From Wocania ichthyoenteri Th78 (GTDB taxonomy: Bacteria > Bacteroidota > Bacteroidia > Flavobacteriales > Flavobacteriaceae), in the NCBI RefSeq assembly GCF_000789235.1, contig NZ_KN525716.1, positions 2,896,100 to 2,960,099 of the forward strand: a stretch of DNA of 64,000 nucleotides, read 5' to 3'. The notes beneath the pieces were generated by a model, which had not been told where the DNA came from, made no database searches, and worked only from the letters and a program-made list of their open reading frames with translations. Position numbers and translations under genes: made by a program. Shown here piece by piece: positions 17,218 through 27,392 of the stretch. Each line of letters opens with the position of its first letter. Position 1 is the first letter of the stretch.

Positions 17218-17283
17218 TCACTTTTATTATATAATATAAAAAAACCGGAAAATGCTAGCACATTTCCCGATTTAAAAAAGTGA
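17218..17283 (+). promoter_or_regulatory. Nested inverted repeats in the fecR-susC gap
   Basis: Outer arms TCACTTTT (17218-17225) and AAAAGTGA (17276-17283) enclose an inner stem CGGAAAATG / CATTTCCCG with one mismatch and loop CTAGCA. The structure ends 36 bp before the susC ATG. It may attenuate read-through from fecR or be a leader structure controlling susC; a strong T-run is absent. Confidence 0.5.
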
Positions 17284-17318
17284 TTTAAAATTTTAACTCT
17301 TTAAATCAAACCAAAAGT

Positions 17319-20300
17319 ATGAAAAAATTCCTTACGGAGATGCGTTCTTGTCTTAGAGCCTTTCCAATTAATTTTAATTTAAAAATGAAAATAACAGCAA
17401 TTTTGTTTGTTTTTGCATTTACACAAATTAATGCAGTAAATTCATTTGGTCAGAACACCAAAGTTTCATTAAAAATGAATCATGTGTCTATCCAAAATAT
17501 ATTAGATGAAATAGAACAAAAAACTGATTATAAATTTTTATATGAAAAAAATGTTTTTCAAAATAAAAAGGCAGTTAGTGTTAATGTAAAAAACAAGAAA
17601 TTATCTGATGTATTAGATACGCTTTTTGAAGATCAAAATGTAACTATAGTATATTTAGAAAAGCAAATAGTTATTAAGCCTAAGCTTAAAACAAGTGATT
17701 TATCGCTTCCGAAAATTACAAATCCTAAAACTGAAATAGTACAACAGAGCATAACAGGTTTGGTAACTGATGAAAATGGTGTGCCTCTTCCTGGTGCTTC
17801 TATTTTAGAAAAAGGTACTACTAATGGAACTCAATCAGATTTTGATGGCAATTATGGATTAACTGTAAACTCTAACGCCATTTTAGTGATTTCATATATA
17901 GGATATAAAACTCAAGAAATAACAGTTGGCACACAAACAACAATTAATATACAATTGAAATCTGATGCGGCAGCTTTGGATGAGATAGTGGTTGTGGGTT
18001 ATGGCACACAAAAGAAAGCAAATGTTACTGGATCGGTAGCTAGTGTAAAAATGGAAAATGTTGTAAAAATTCCAACAGCTAATGTTAAAAGCTTACTTAT
18101 AGGGCAAATTCCAGGTTTAATAACTAATCAAAATCCTGGATTACCAGGTCAAGACAATGTGTCTTTAAATATTCGTGGTTTTGCTGATCCTTTAATAATT
18201 GTTGATGGTATTGAGTCTTATATTGATAGACTAGACCCTAATGATGTTGAATCTATTACCGTTTTAAAGGATGCATCTGCGGCTATATATGGTACAAGAG
18301 GTGGTAATGGTGTTATTTTAGTAACAACTAAGCGTGGAAAAAAAGGTAAAACGCAATTTAATTACCATGGTTGGTATGGTATACAGCACGAAGTTGCATT
18401 ACCAGAGTTTGCTAATGCTGCGGATTATATTGAGATAGAAAGACATGCTATTTTCAATACACAGTACGACCCTTTAGACCCTAATAAAGTTATAAATTAT
18501 GGAAATGCCACTGAAGAAAGAATGAATCAATACCGTTCTGGAGAATTGACTAGTTACGATTGGAAAGATAGATTAATAAAGAATAGTGGAGCACAAATAG
18601 CAAATCATAATTTTAGTGTAAGTGGAGGTAATGAAAATATAAGCCACTATACATCTATTGGGGCAATGAATCAAAATGGCATATTAAGAGGTGATTATGA
18701 ATACGCAAAAATAACCTTCACTCATAATATGGATACTAAAATTACCAAAGATTTACATATGTCACTTAATGCATCCTATATTGATGAAGTTAAAGATTAT
18801 GCTTTTGGTAATGAAAATGAAATATTAAATGATTTAAGGACATCTCAACCATTTTACAATTATGAATTACCAGACCCAGATAGAGTTCCGTTTTCTGGTT
18901 TTAGTCAAAGATCTATTATAGGAAGAATGTTTAAAAAGTTTGCAGGATACAATTTGCAAAAAACACAAACACTAGCTGCTGCAATGGATGTTAAGTACGA
19001 AGCACCTTTTTTACCTGGATTAACAATTGGATCAAAAGTAAATATTAGATTTAGAGATCGTTATACTGAAATATTAAGCAGACCTTACAAGGTTTATTCT
19101 TATGATCCTGATTTAGTAACTGATACTTTTGATGGTTACACAAGCGAAGGTGATCAATCTGGTAATGAGTTCTTTAAGAGTTATACATCTGGTGGTAATG
19201 ACCCAAGACGTAGAATAGTCTCAAGGTTTTATGGGCAATTTAATAAAAACTATGGTAAGCATGAAGTTGGGTTATTAACTTTTTTCGAGCATGAAAACAA
19301 TAAATATAATAGTTTAGGTGCTATGAGATTAGATAATTTATCGGTAGACGTTCCGCAAATTCGAGGAGATAATGAATTAACGGAAACTTTTGGAATTCCT
19401 AGACAAATAGAATATACTAGAGTAAGTTATGCCGGTAGGTTTAATTATAATTATGATAATAAATATTTATTAGAGGCTACACTTCGTGCAGATGCCAGTT
19501 CTAAATTTGGACCTAAAAATAGATGGGGCTACTTCCCTTCAGTTTCTGCGGGTTGGAATATTCATAAAGAAAACTTTTTAGAAAATAGCAATACATTAAA
19601 TGAATTAAAACTAAGATTGTCTTACAGTCAATCTGGTATAGATTCTAATGTAGGTAATACAACTTTTGATTATTTAACTGGTTTTTCGGAAAGTCCTGGG
19701 AACGTCTATATATTAGATGGTGTAAGTGTACCTATTATTTTTAATGCAGGCTTAGTAAACGAATTATTATCTTGGGAAGAAGTTACTATGTATAATGTAG
19801 GTTTAGATTTTTCATTGTTTAAAAGTAAAGTTTATGGAGAAGTAGATGTTTTTTATAGAGAAAGAGATAAGGTTTTAGGACGAGATCTTGGAAGCACATC
19901 ATTAATATTTGGCGCCAGCTTACCTTTAATAAATGTAAATAGCTTAAATAATAGAGGTTGGGAATTGGCATTAGGATATAGAGATAATATTGGGGACTTT
20001 AGATTTGATATAAAAGGTAATGTAGCATACTCTCGTGAAAAATATGACCATATAGAACAAGACATAGACTTGGATAATCCAAGAGATGTTAAATACAATC
20101 AACTTTCAGGAAATTGGACTAACAGATTTTTTGGTTATAGAACAGATGGCTTATTTAACTCTCAAGCAGAAGTAGACGAGTATATTGCTACACATACCAT
20201 TGAAGATATTGTAGGAACTCCTAAACCTGGAGATATTAAGTATCTTGATGTAAACGGAGACAATATAATTAATTTAGATGACCGTGAGGTAATTGGCCGT

Positions 20301-20837
20301 AGTGCATTATTTAATCAAACTCCAAATTTAACCTATGCTTTGCAAACCATTTTTTCTTATAAAAATTGGAGTCTAGTTACACAATGGCAAGGAGCTTCTT
20401 TGTTTAACATAAATGTAGGCGGACATGTAAGAGCACCATTTGCTACACAACAAGTGCCACTAGCATTCCATACAAAATACGCATGGGTACAAGATCCTTC
20501 TAATCCAGGAGTATCATCAAATCCTAATGCTCAAATACCTGCTTTTGATAGCTCTGGTGTTAGAACTTGGAACAATCAAAATTCAGATTTTTGGTTAAAA
20601 GACGGTACTTATGTTAGATTAAAATCGGCAACTGTAGCTTACAGTTTACCTAAAGAAACGCTAAATAAAATAGGAGTTTCTAATTTAGAATTATACGTGT
20701 CTGGAGATAATTTATTAACATTATCTAAATTAGGTATTTATAAAGAAGACCATGATCCAGAACAGCTTTCGGGCGCTACAGGTTTTGGATTACCCCTAAT
20801 GAGAACATTTACTTTAGGTGTAAAATTAGGATTATAG
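17319..20837 (+). CDS. SusC/RagA-family TonB-dependent receptor with STN domain
   Basis: A 1172-residue outer-membrane importer for glycan fragments. Order of domains: long signal region (residues 1-45, ending NSFGQ); STN (secretin/TonB short N-terminal) domain about 50-117, marking it as a signal-transducing receptor; carboxypeptidase-regulatory-like domain about 145-215 (GVPLPGASILEKGT); plug about 220-345, including DEIVVVGYGTQKK and the SusC-type LIIVDGIES and NDVESITVLKDASA; then the 22-strand barrel with a C-terminal aromatic strand. It forms a complex with the SusD lipoprotein 40 bp downstream. The STN domain fits with FecR/FecI control. Confidence 0.96.
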   Translation: MKKFLTEMRSCLRAFPINFNLKMKITAILFVFAFTQINAVNSFGQNTKVSLKMNHVSIQNILDEIEQKTDYKFLYEKNVFQNKKAVSVNVKNKKLSDVLDTLFEDQNVTIVYLEKQIVIKPKLKTSDLSLPKITNPKTEIVQQSITGLVTDENGVPLPGASILEKGTTNGTQSDFDGNYGLTVNSNAILVISYIGYKTQEITVGTQTTINIQLKSDAAALDEIVVVGYGTQKKANVTGSVASVKMENVVKIPTANVKSLLIGQIPGLITNQNPGLPGQDNVSLNIRGFADPLIIVDGIESYIDRLDPNDVESITVLKDASAAIYGTRGGNGVILVTTKRGKKGKTQFNYHGWYGIQHEVALPEFANAADYIEIERHAIFNTQYDPLDPNKVINYGNATEERMNQYRSGELTSYDWKDRLIKNSGAQIANHNFSVSGGNENISHYTSIGAMNQNGILRGDYEYAKITFTHNMDTKITKDLHMSLNASYIDEVKDYAFGNENEILNDLRTSQPFYNYELPDPDRVPFSGFSQRSIIGRMFKKFAGYNLQKTQTLAAAMDVKYEAPFLPGLTIGSKVNIRFRDRYTEILSRPYKVYSYDPDLVTDTFDGYTSEGDQSGNEFFKSYTSGGNDPRRRIVSRFYGQFNKNYGKHEVGLLTFFEHENNKYNSLGAMRLDNLSVDVPQIRGDNELTETFGIPRQIEYTRVSYAGRFNYNYDNKYLLEATLRADASSKFGPKNRWGYFPSVSAGWNIHKENFLENSNTLNELKLRLSYSQSGIDSNVGNTTFDYLTGFSESPGNVYILDGVSVPIIFNAGLVNELLSWEEVTMYNVGLDFSLFKSKVYGEVDVFYRERDKVLGRDLGSTSLIFGASLPLINVNSLNNRGWELALGYRDNIGDFRFDIKGNVAYSREKYDHIEQDIDLDNPRDVKYNQLSGNWTNRFFGYRTDGLFNSQAEVDEYIATHTIEDIVGTPKPGDIKYLDVNGDNIINLDDREVIGRSALFNQTPNLTYALQTIFSYKNWSLVTQWQGASLFNINVGGHVRAPFATQQVPLAFHTKYAWVQDPSNPGVSSNPNAQIPAFDSSGVRTWNNQNSDFWLKDGTYVRLKSATVAYSLPKETLNKIGVSNLELYVSGDNLLTLSKLGIYKEDHDPEQLSGATGFGLPLMRTFTLGVKLGL

Positions 20838-20877
20838 AATAAGCTATTAAACGTGTAATAATTAAAAAAACATTAAA

Positions 20878-22644
20878 ATGAAAAAAATATTTTATATACT
20901 ACTTATAGCAATTGGCGCTTTTATGAGTTGTGAAAATGATTTGGTTAAAGAACCAGACTTTCTTTCAGAAACATCAATTTTTGAATCAAAAGAAATAACA
21001 GAGGCTTATTTTGCTAATGTTTATAATGACATGCCATTTATGGATAGGTCTGGGCAAAGTCAAAATGGGTTAGGAACTATATCTGCTGTAGGTATGGAAT
21101 ACACGGCTTTTGCAGTTTGGCAGAACCCAAACAATGCTGTGAGAAGAAACTATTCGCAAGAAAATGGAGCAGGCGGGTTAACATATTGGCCTTATGCAAA
21201 TATACGTGACGTTAATTATATTTTAGAGAATATAGTAAACAGTCAATCATTTGATCAAAACTATATTGATTCTAAAGTTGCAGAAGCAAAGTTTTTAAGA
21301 GCATTTATGTATTTTGAGATGGTAAAACGTTACGGAGGTGTCCCTTTAGTAACTAAAGTTTTAGATAAAGATGCTCCTAATGAGGAAATGTACCCACCAC
21401 GAAACACTGAAAAAGAAGTTTATGATTTTATTTATAGCGAATTAAATGAAGCCATTGCTTTATTTTCAGATAATAAAACAGGAGCTAATGGTAGAGCTGA
21501 TAAGCATGCGGCTTTAGCTTTACAAAGTAGAGCTATGCTTTACGCTGCAAGTATTTCTCGTTTTGGTCAAGTTCAACTAAACGGAGCAGTCGGAATTCCT
21601 TCAAGTGATGCTCAAGGATTTTATCAAAAAAGTTATGATGCTTCCGAAGCTTTAATGAGTGCCGGATTTAGTTTGTACAATAAATCTAGTGATAAGGTGA
21701 AAAATTATGGTGATTTATTTCTTGATGAAGGAAATAGCGAAATCATTTTTGCTGAAAAATTTGAGGCAGTTACTAGAGGACATGATTTGGATCTTTTGGC
21801 AATACCACAAGGGTATGATTCTCCTTGGAATTCTAATTTTCAAGTGTTTTACGATTTTATAGAAAATTTTGAATATGTAGACGGTAGTCCAAATATACCT
21901 CGAAGTCAATTAACTACTGCAAACACATGGGATATGGATGAGTTTTTTGGAAAAAAAGATCCACGTTTTAGAGCGTCTGTATTTTATCCAGAAACTGTAT
22001 ATAGAGACAAACCTGTTTATTTCCATCATAAAACTACTTATACAGAAGGAGGCGTAGTAAAAACGTCTACAAATGCTAATGAAATTATTGATTATAATGG
22101 AAAATTATGGCAAGGAGCTGCTTTTCCAAGAAATATTAGAACGACGTCACTATTATTAAGGAAAAAATTAGATCCAACTTTAATTGCTCCTAAAAATGGA
22201 GGTAATGAATCAGGACAGGATTACTATATATTTAGATATGGAGAAATCCTTTTAAACCATGCAGAAGCAGCATTTTATTTAAACAAACCAGATGAAGCTC
22301 TAACTAATATTAATTTAATTAGAGACAGGGCTGGAATGCCAGCTAGAACTGTTGCTACAGAAGAAAATATACGTTTAGAGCGTCAATTCGAGCTTTGCTT
22401 TGAAGATCACAGATTTTGGGACCTTATTCGTTGGAGAACAGCAACTACAGTAATGGACGGTGTTAGAACACAAGGTTTAAGGTTTGAGTATAATTTAGAT
22501 ACAGATCGTTATACTATAACACTTAGAAATGCATCTTTTGCAGAACCTAATGTTAGAACTTTTGGGCCAGAACGTTACTATTTGCCGTTTGGTCAAGTGT
22601 ATATATCCGATAATCCTAATTTGGTGCAGAATCCAGGGTACTAA
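20878..22644 (+). CDS. SusD/RagB-family surface glycan-binding lipoprotein
   Basis: A 588-residue lipoprotein (lipobox FMSC, Cys18). SusD-type helical TPR scaffold: the N-terminal SusD-like part contains EAKFLRAFMYFEMVKRYGGV, and the C-terminal RagB/SusD part contains ILLNHAEAAFYLNKPDEAL, then INLIRDRAGMP and RQFELCFEDHRFWDLIRW, all standard for the family. It acts as a lid on the SusC channel and binds the target glycan; ligand unknown. It starts 40 bp after susC and ends before a hairpin. Confidence 0.96.
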   Translation: MKKIFYILLIAIGAFMSCENDLVKEPDFLSETSIFESKEITEAYFANVYNDMPFMDRSGQSQNGLGTISAVGMEYTAFAVWQNPNNAVRRNYSQENGAGGLTYWPYANIRDVNYILENIVNSQSFDQNYIDSKVAEAKFLRAFMYFEMVKRYGGVPLVTKVLDKDAPNEEMYPPRNTEKEVYDFIYSELNEAIALFSDNKTGANGRADKHAALALQSRAMLYAASISRFGQVQLNGAVGIPSSDAQGFYQKSYDASEALMSAGFSLYNKSSDKVKNYGDLFLDEGNSEIIFAEKFEAVTRGHDLDLLAIPQGYDSPWNSNFQVFYDFIENFEYVDGSPNIPRSQLTTANTWDMDEFFGKKDPRFRASVFYPETVYRDKPVYFHHKTTYTEGGVVKTSTNANEIIDYNGKLWQGAAFPRNIRTTSLLLRKKLDPTLIAPKNGGNESGQDYYIFRYGEILLNHAEAAFYLNKPDEALTNINLIRDRAGMPARTVATEENIRLERQFELCFEDHRFWDLIRWRTATTVMDGVRTQGLRFEYNLDTDRYTITLRNASFAEPNVRTFGPERYYLPFGQVYISDNPNLVQNPGY

Positions 22645-22687
22645 TATTTTAATTGAATTATTAGAGTTAGTTTTTTAGTTTTTTTTG

Positions 22688-22737
22688 TTTAAAGAGTGGT
22701 TGGTCAAAATAAGATTGACTGCTCTTTAAAATTTTAA
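22688..22737 (+). terminator. Hairpin after susD
   Basis: TTTAAAGAG (22688-22696) pairs with CTCTTTAAA (22722-22730), with an inner GTCAA/TTGAC pairing. An AT-rich, weakly T-rich tail follows. It lies 43 bp after the susD stop and could reduce read-through into the sulfatase genes. Confidence 0.55.
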
Positions 22738-22838
22738 TTAAGAAAAATAAGCTTTAAAATGATAAGTTTAAAATTGAATAAAACAGTATAATTAAATTTG
22801 AATACGAGCTCAAGATGAGCTCTAATGGAAAGTATCTA

Positions 22839-24359
22839 ATGAAATTAACTAAACTAATTATTACAGTTCTTATATTTGGATTATTACTAAATTGCCAATC
22901 TACAAAAAAGCAAACAAAAGAGTTGCCACTAAAACTTAATAAACCAAATATTGTAATCATTTATGCTGATGACTTAGGATACGGTGATGTTAGTTGTTAT
23001 GGGGCAACAGAATTGATGACTCCCAATATAGATCGTATTGCCAACGAAGGCATTCGTTTTACAAATGGCTATGCAACATCACCAACTTGCACACCAAGTC
23101 GTTTTTCCTTATTGTCAGGCATCTACCCTTTTAGAAGTAAACGTGCGCAAGTATTACAAGGTAATGCACCTCTACTTTTCGAATTAGGGAAACAAACACT
23201 ACCATCTATGTTGCATGATGCAGCCTATTTTACAGGAGTAGTTGGTAAATGGCATTTAGGTTTAGGTGATGAAAATATGGATTGGAATAAAGAAATTAAA
23301 CCAGGACCTCGAGAAATAGGATTTGATTACTCGTATGTCATGGCATCAACTAATGATAGAGTTCCTTCAGTTTATGTAAAAAATCATCGTATTGATGGAT
23401 TAGATCCAAATGATCCTATTGAAGTAAGTTATCGTAAAAATTTTGAAGGCGAACCTACAGGAAAAGAAAATCCAGAATTACTAAAAATACACCCAAGTCA
23501 TGGGCATGATATGAGTATTCATAACGGGATCTCAAGAATTGGCTACATGCGCGGAGGTAAATCTGCTCTTTTTATTGATGAAAATATGGGAGATGATTTC
23601 TTAAAGGAATCTGTAAAGTTTGTAAACGATCATAAAGATGAACCATTCTTTTTATTCTATAGTTTGCACCAACCTCATGCACCAAGAGTACCCCACCCAC
23701 GTTTTGCTGGAAAATCTGGTTTAGGACCAAGAGGAGATGTGATTTTAGAAGCAGATTGGGCTGTTGGACAATTTTTAGATGAATTAGATAAGTTAGGTAT
23801 AGCTGAAAATACAATTGTTATTTTTTCAAGTGATAATGGGCCTGTTTTAGATGATGGATACAAAGATGACGCCATTGTAAAAATTGGTAAGCATACACCT
23901 AGAGGAGGTCTCAGAGGTGGTAAGTATAGTTTGTTTGATGCAGGAACTCACGTTCCCTTTATGATTAAGTGGCCGGCAAAAATAAAACCTAGAATTTCTA
24001 ATGCTTTAGTTTGTCAAATAGATTTTACAGCTTCTTTTGCATCTATGCTTAATCAGAAAAATACAACTCCAGATAGCGAAAATATTTTGGATGCATTTCT
24101 TGGTAAATCTGATGTTGGTAGAACAAGCTTAATTTTAGGTCAAAACAATATTACAGCATATCGCAAAGGCGATTACGTATTAATCCCTCCTCATAAAGGT
24201 CCTAAAATAAATTGGGTAAATCATGAAACTGGAAATGATTTGAATAATCAGTTATACAATTTAAAAGAAGACAGAAGTCAGCAACAAAATTTAGCAACTC
24301 AAAATCCAGAAATGGTTCAAAGTATGCTACAAGAGATTGAAATTATAAAAAATAAATAA
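22839..24359 (+). CDS. Type I sulfatase (lipoprotein), first of three in the locus
   Basis: About 506 residues. Lipobox LLLNC (Cys19) predicts a lipoprotein. Alkaline-phosphatase-superfamily sulfatase: metal ligands in ADDLGYGD, the formylglycine signature CTPSR with Cys84, then GKWHLG and SSDNGP. The Cys needs an FGE or anSME maturase, which is not in this window. Substrate unknown; probably a sulfated polysaccharide taken up by the SusCD pair. A TESPFD-like classification cannot be made by eye. I choose ATG 22839; an ATG at 22815 adds eight residues before the signal peptide. Next gene starts 1 bp after the stop. Confidence 0.93.
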   Translation: MKLTKLIITVLIFGLLLNCQSTKKQTKELPLKLNKPNIVIIYADDLGYGDVSCYGATELMTPNIDRIANEGIRFTNGYATSPTCTPSRFSLLSGIYPFRSKRAQVLQGNAPLLFELGKQTLPSMLHDAAYFTGVVGKWHLGLGDENMDWNKEIKPGPREIGFDYSYVMASTNDRVPSVYVKNHRIDGLDPNDPIEVSYRKNFEGEPTGKENPELLKIHPSHGHDMSIHNGISRIGYMRGGKSALFIDENMGDDFLKESVKFVNDHKDEPFFLFYSLHQPHAPRVPHPRFAGKSGLGPRGDVILEADWAVGQFLDELDKLGIAENTIVIFSSDNGPVLDDGYKDDAIVKIGKHTPRGGLRGGKYSLFDAGTHVPFMIKWPAKIKPRISNALVCQIDFTASFASMLNQKNTTPDSENILDAFLGKSDVGRTSLILGQNNITAYRKGDYVLIPPHKGPKINWVNHETGNDLNNQLYNLKEDRSQQQNLATQNPEMVQSMLQEIEIIKNK

Positions 24360-24360
24360 T

Positions 24361-25797
24361 ATGAATTTGAAATTCATTTTTTGCATTCTCATTTTTACTT
24401 TAATATTTGGTTGTAAAGAAGAAAAAAAAACATCCTTTAAAGATGCTGAAATTTCGAAGAATAACAAACCTAATATCATTATAATTATTGTAGACGATGC
24501 AGGTTATATAGATTTTGGATTTATGGGAAGTGAGGATTTGGAAACACCTAGACTTGATAAATTAGCAAAAAATGGAGTCGTTTTTACAGATGCACATGTT
24601 TCAGCTACGGTTTGTGCTCCTTCTAGAGCGGGATTAATTACTGGTAAATACCAACAACGGTTTGGATTTGAAGCGAACGGAACAGGTGGTATAGGATTGG
24701 CAGATGATGTTATAACCATTGCCGACGTTTTTAAAAAGAATAATTATAAAACAATTGCATTAGGTAAATGGCATTTGGGAGAATCTGAATCTGATCACCC
24801 AAATAAAAGAGGTTTTGATGATTTTTATGGTTTTATAGGTGGAAGTCGGTCCTACTTTCCTCTAGAAAAACCTTCAAAACAATCCTTATTACAACACAAT
24901 GGGGAACGCATTATTTTTAAAGGTTACTTAACAGATGTTTTAGGTGATGAATCTGCAAGTTATGTTGAAGAAAATCAAGATGAACCTTTCTTTATGTACT
25001 TAGCATATAACGCGCCACATACTCCCATGCATGCCAAAGAAGTACATTTAGAAAAATATAAAGACCATCCTAGGAAAAAACTAGCAGCAATGACATGGTC
25101 TTTAGATGAAAATATTGGAAAGTTAGTTGACAAACTAGAAGAAACGGACCAACTTGAAAACACACTTATTTTCTTTTTAAGTGACAATGGAGGCTCTCCT
25201 CATAACACTTCAGATAATGGTATTTTAAAGGGCTGGAAAGGAAATAAATTTGAAGGTGGACACCGCGTACCCTTCGTTGTACATTGGGGGAAAGAAATTA
25301 AAGGGAACCAAACATTTAATGGACTAACATCTTCATTAGACATCTTTACAACTTCCATCGCAGCTGCGGGGATAAAAAACACCTTCGATTTAGATGGTAC
25401 AAACTTAATCCCGTTTTTAAAAGGAGAACAAACTGGTAATCCTCATGAAAAATTGTTTTGGCGTAAATTGAATGAAGCTGGCGCTCGAATTGGAGAGAAA
25501 AAACTCGTGAGACTAAAAGACTATGGTAGCACATACTATGATTTAAAAAGTGATTTGGGAGAAATGTACGATTTAACCAATACCGATTTAAAAACTTCAG
25601 ACTTTTTACACAAAGAACTAGAATTATGGGAATCAACACTTATTACCCCACTTTGGGACGAAGGAGATTGGATGCCTGTAACCTATCATATTCAACAGCG
25701 ATTAATGCAAAATAAACAGCTACTCTATAATACACCAGGTTCAAGAAAAAAGTATCTCAAAAATAACCTAAAAAGGGTAAATAAACGATATGACTAA
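24361..25797 (+). CDS. Type I sulfatase (lipoprotein), second
   Basis: A 478-residue lipoprotein (lipobox IFGC, Cys18). Sulfatase signature CAPSRAGLITG with formylglycine precursor Cys85; upstream metal site VDDAGYIDFG; GKWHLGE and FLSDNGGSP downstream. The short form and the GGHRVPFVVHWG segment are typical of bacterial aryl/GalNAc-type sulfatases. It starts 1 bp after the first sulfatase and overlaps the third by 8 bp, so the three are translated from one mRNA. A conserved position reads Ile-Asp (YIDFG) where the other two have Gly-Asp, a small deviation near the metal site. Confidence 0.93.
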   Translation: MNLKFIFCILIFTLIFGCKEEKKTSFKDAEISKNNKPNIIIIIVDDAGYIDFGFMGSEDLETPRLDKLAKNGVVFTDAHVSATVCAPSRAGLITGKYQQRFGFEANGTGGIGLADDVITIADVFKKNNYKTIALGKWHLGESESDHPNKRGFDDFYGFIGGSRSYFPLEKPSKQSLLQHNGERIIFKGYLTDVLGDESASYVEENQDEPFFMYLAYNAPHTPMHAKEVHLEKYKDHPRKKLAAMTWSLDENIGKLVDKLEETDQLENTLIFFLSDNGGSPHNTSDNGILKGWKGNKFEGGHRVPFVVHWGKEIKGNQTFNGLTSSLDIFTTSIAAAGIKNTFDLDGTNLIPFLKGEQTGNPHEKLFWRKLNEAGARIGEKKLVRLKDYGSTYYDLKSDLGEMYDLTNTDLKTSDFLHKELELWESTLITPLWDEGDWMPVTYHIQQRLMQNKQLLYNTPGSRKKYLKNNLKRVNKRYD

Positions 25798-27166
25798 ATA
25801 TTACTTTTTAAGTTTCATTATATTATTTGCTTTTGGAGAAATTTCAATGGCGCAAAATGCTATATCAAAAAAACCAAATATTATCTATATCATGCTTGAT
25901 GATGCTGGTTATGGCGATTTTAGTGCTTTTGGTTCTAAACATATTAAGACCCCTAATTTTGATAAAATATGTGATGAAGGCATGAAGTTTACACAACATT
26001 ATTCTGGTTCTGCGGTTTGTGCACCAACAAGAAGTGTTTTAATGACTGGTCTAGATACAGGCCATACGCCACGAAGGGATAATACAGCTAAAAGTAATAC
26101 CAAAGAACTTATTGAAGCAAACGGAAGACCCCTTGTGTTTTTAGAAGATAAACATTTAACAGTTGCTGAAAGTTTAAAAGAGGCAGGTTATAAAACTGGA
26201 GGTATTGGTAAATGGGGATTGGGAAATCCGGGTTCGTCGGGAGTGCCAGAAAATCAAGGTTTTGATTATTGGTTTGGTTATTTAGATCAATTACATGCCC
26301 ATAATCATTTTTCAGAAGAAATTTGGGAAGACGGAAAAATGATTGAGTTACTAGGGAATATAAATGGTAGAAAAGAACAATATATTCCGTATTTACAGGA
26401 AAATAAAACCTTAGATTTTATAAAGAAAAATAAGGATGAACCCTTCTTTTTATATTTAGCATATACTCCACCTCATGGGGAGTATATTATTCCAGAAGAA
26501 GATCCGTTTTTTAAACAATATGATGGATTACCAGGTGGTAAAAAAGTGCAACATTATGCAGCCATGGTTACAAGAACAGATTACACGGTTGGAAAAATTA
26601 TGAATCTACTTAAGGAACTTGAAATAGACGAGAACACCATAGTGTTTTACACATCAGATAATGGTCCCAATCCATTATTTGCAAAAAATATAAACAGCGG
26701 AGGTGATTTGCGTGGTATTAAACGCAGCCTCTATGAAGGGGGGATTAGAGCAGCCATGGTCGTTCGTTGGCCAAACGTAATTCCTAAAGGAGAAGTTAGT
26801 GATTTTATTTGGGACATGCGTGACTTTTTTCCAACGGCCTGCGAGATTGCAAACACTAAAATTCCTAATGGACTTAGTGGTCAATCTGTTTTAAAAACCT
26901 TAAAAGGTAAAAATCAGAAAGAACGTGAGTTTAACTATTGGGAAATTCATTCTCCTTTTCAACAAGCCGTTAGAATGGGAAATTGGAAAGCCATTCGATA
27001 TGGAACTAAGGAGCCATTGGAATTGTACAACTTAGAGAAAGATATGGCAGAGACAACAAATATTGCTAAACAAAACCCAGAAATTGTTCTGAAAATTGAA
27101 AGGTATCTCGAGACTGCTAGAACAGAATCACCATATTTTCCTGCTAAAGAATATGTAAAGCAGTAA
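25790..27166 (+). CDS. Type I sulfatase (secreted), third
   Basis: A 458-residue sulfatase with a signal peptide ending near ISMAQ, not a lipoprotein, unlike its two neighbours, so it is probably periplasmic or secreted. Signature CAPTRSVLMTG with formylglycine precursor Cys77; metal site DDAGYGDF; GKWGLGNPG replaces the usual GKWHLG, so the His is missing at that position, which separates it from the other two. SDNGPN follows. Its start overlaps the previous gene by 8 bp. Different class from the other sulfatases, implying that several sulfate positions are removed from the same glycan. Confidence 0.93.
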   Translation: MTKYYFLSFIILFAFGEISMAQNAISKKPNIIYIMLDDAGYGDFSAFGSKHIKTPNFDKICDEGMKFTQHYSGSAVCAPTRSVLMTGLDTGHTPRRDNTAKSNTKELIEANGRPLVFLEDKHLTVAESLKEAGYKTGGIGKWGLGNPGSSGVPENQGFDYWFGYLDQLHAHNHFSEEIWEDGKMIELLGNINGRKEQYIPYLQENKTLDFIKKNKDEPFFLYLAYTPPHGEYIIPEEDPFFKQYDGLPGGKKVQHYAAMVTRTDYTVGKIMNLLKELEIDENTIVFYTSDNGPNPLFAKNINSGGDLRGIKRSLYEGGIRAAMVVRWPNVIPKGEVSDFIWDMRDFFPTACEIANTKIPNGLSGQSVLKTLKGKNQKEREFNYWEIHSPFQQAVRMGNWKAIRYGTKEPLELYNLEKDMAETTNIAKQNPEIVLKIERYLETARTESPYFPAKEYVKQ

Positions 27167-27392
27167 TTTTAACGGTAATTAAAACACCATGTTAAAAACA
27201 TTAATACGAAATAATGACCATTTCAAAATATAAAGCGATTGAAGAATTATTTGATACTGTAAAAATACCACCTTCTAAATGAATAATTTAGTAGACAGTC
27301 TGGATTTTGTATATGTTAGGCTTTATTAAAATAGAACAGTACAATATTTTTATTAAAGAATTGAAATAAATATATAGATGAATAGTAATACA
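27167..27392. other. Intergenic stretch with a possible gene remnant
   Basis: The gap holds no gene. A 22-codon open stretch at about 27213-27281 (reading MTISKYKAIEELFDTVKIPP) looks like the tail of a lost coding region, in front of an in-frame stop. This is weak evidence. The 3' part is AT-rich and probably carries the promoter of the SASA-type gene; no clear TAnnTTTG is placed. Confidence 0.25.
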
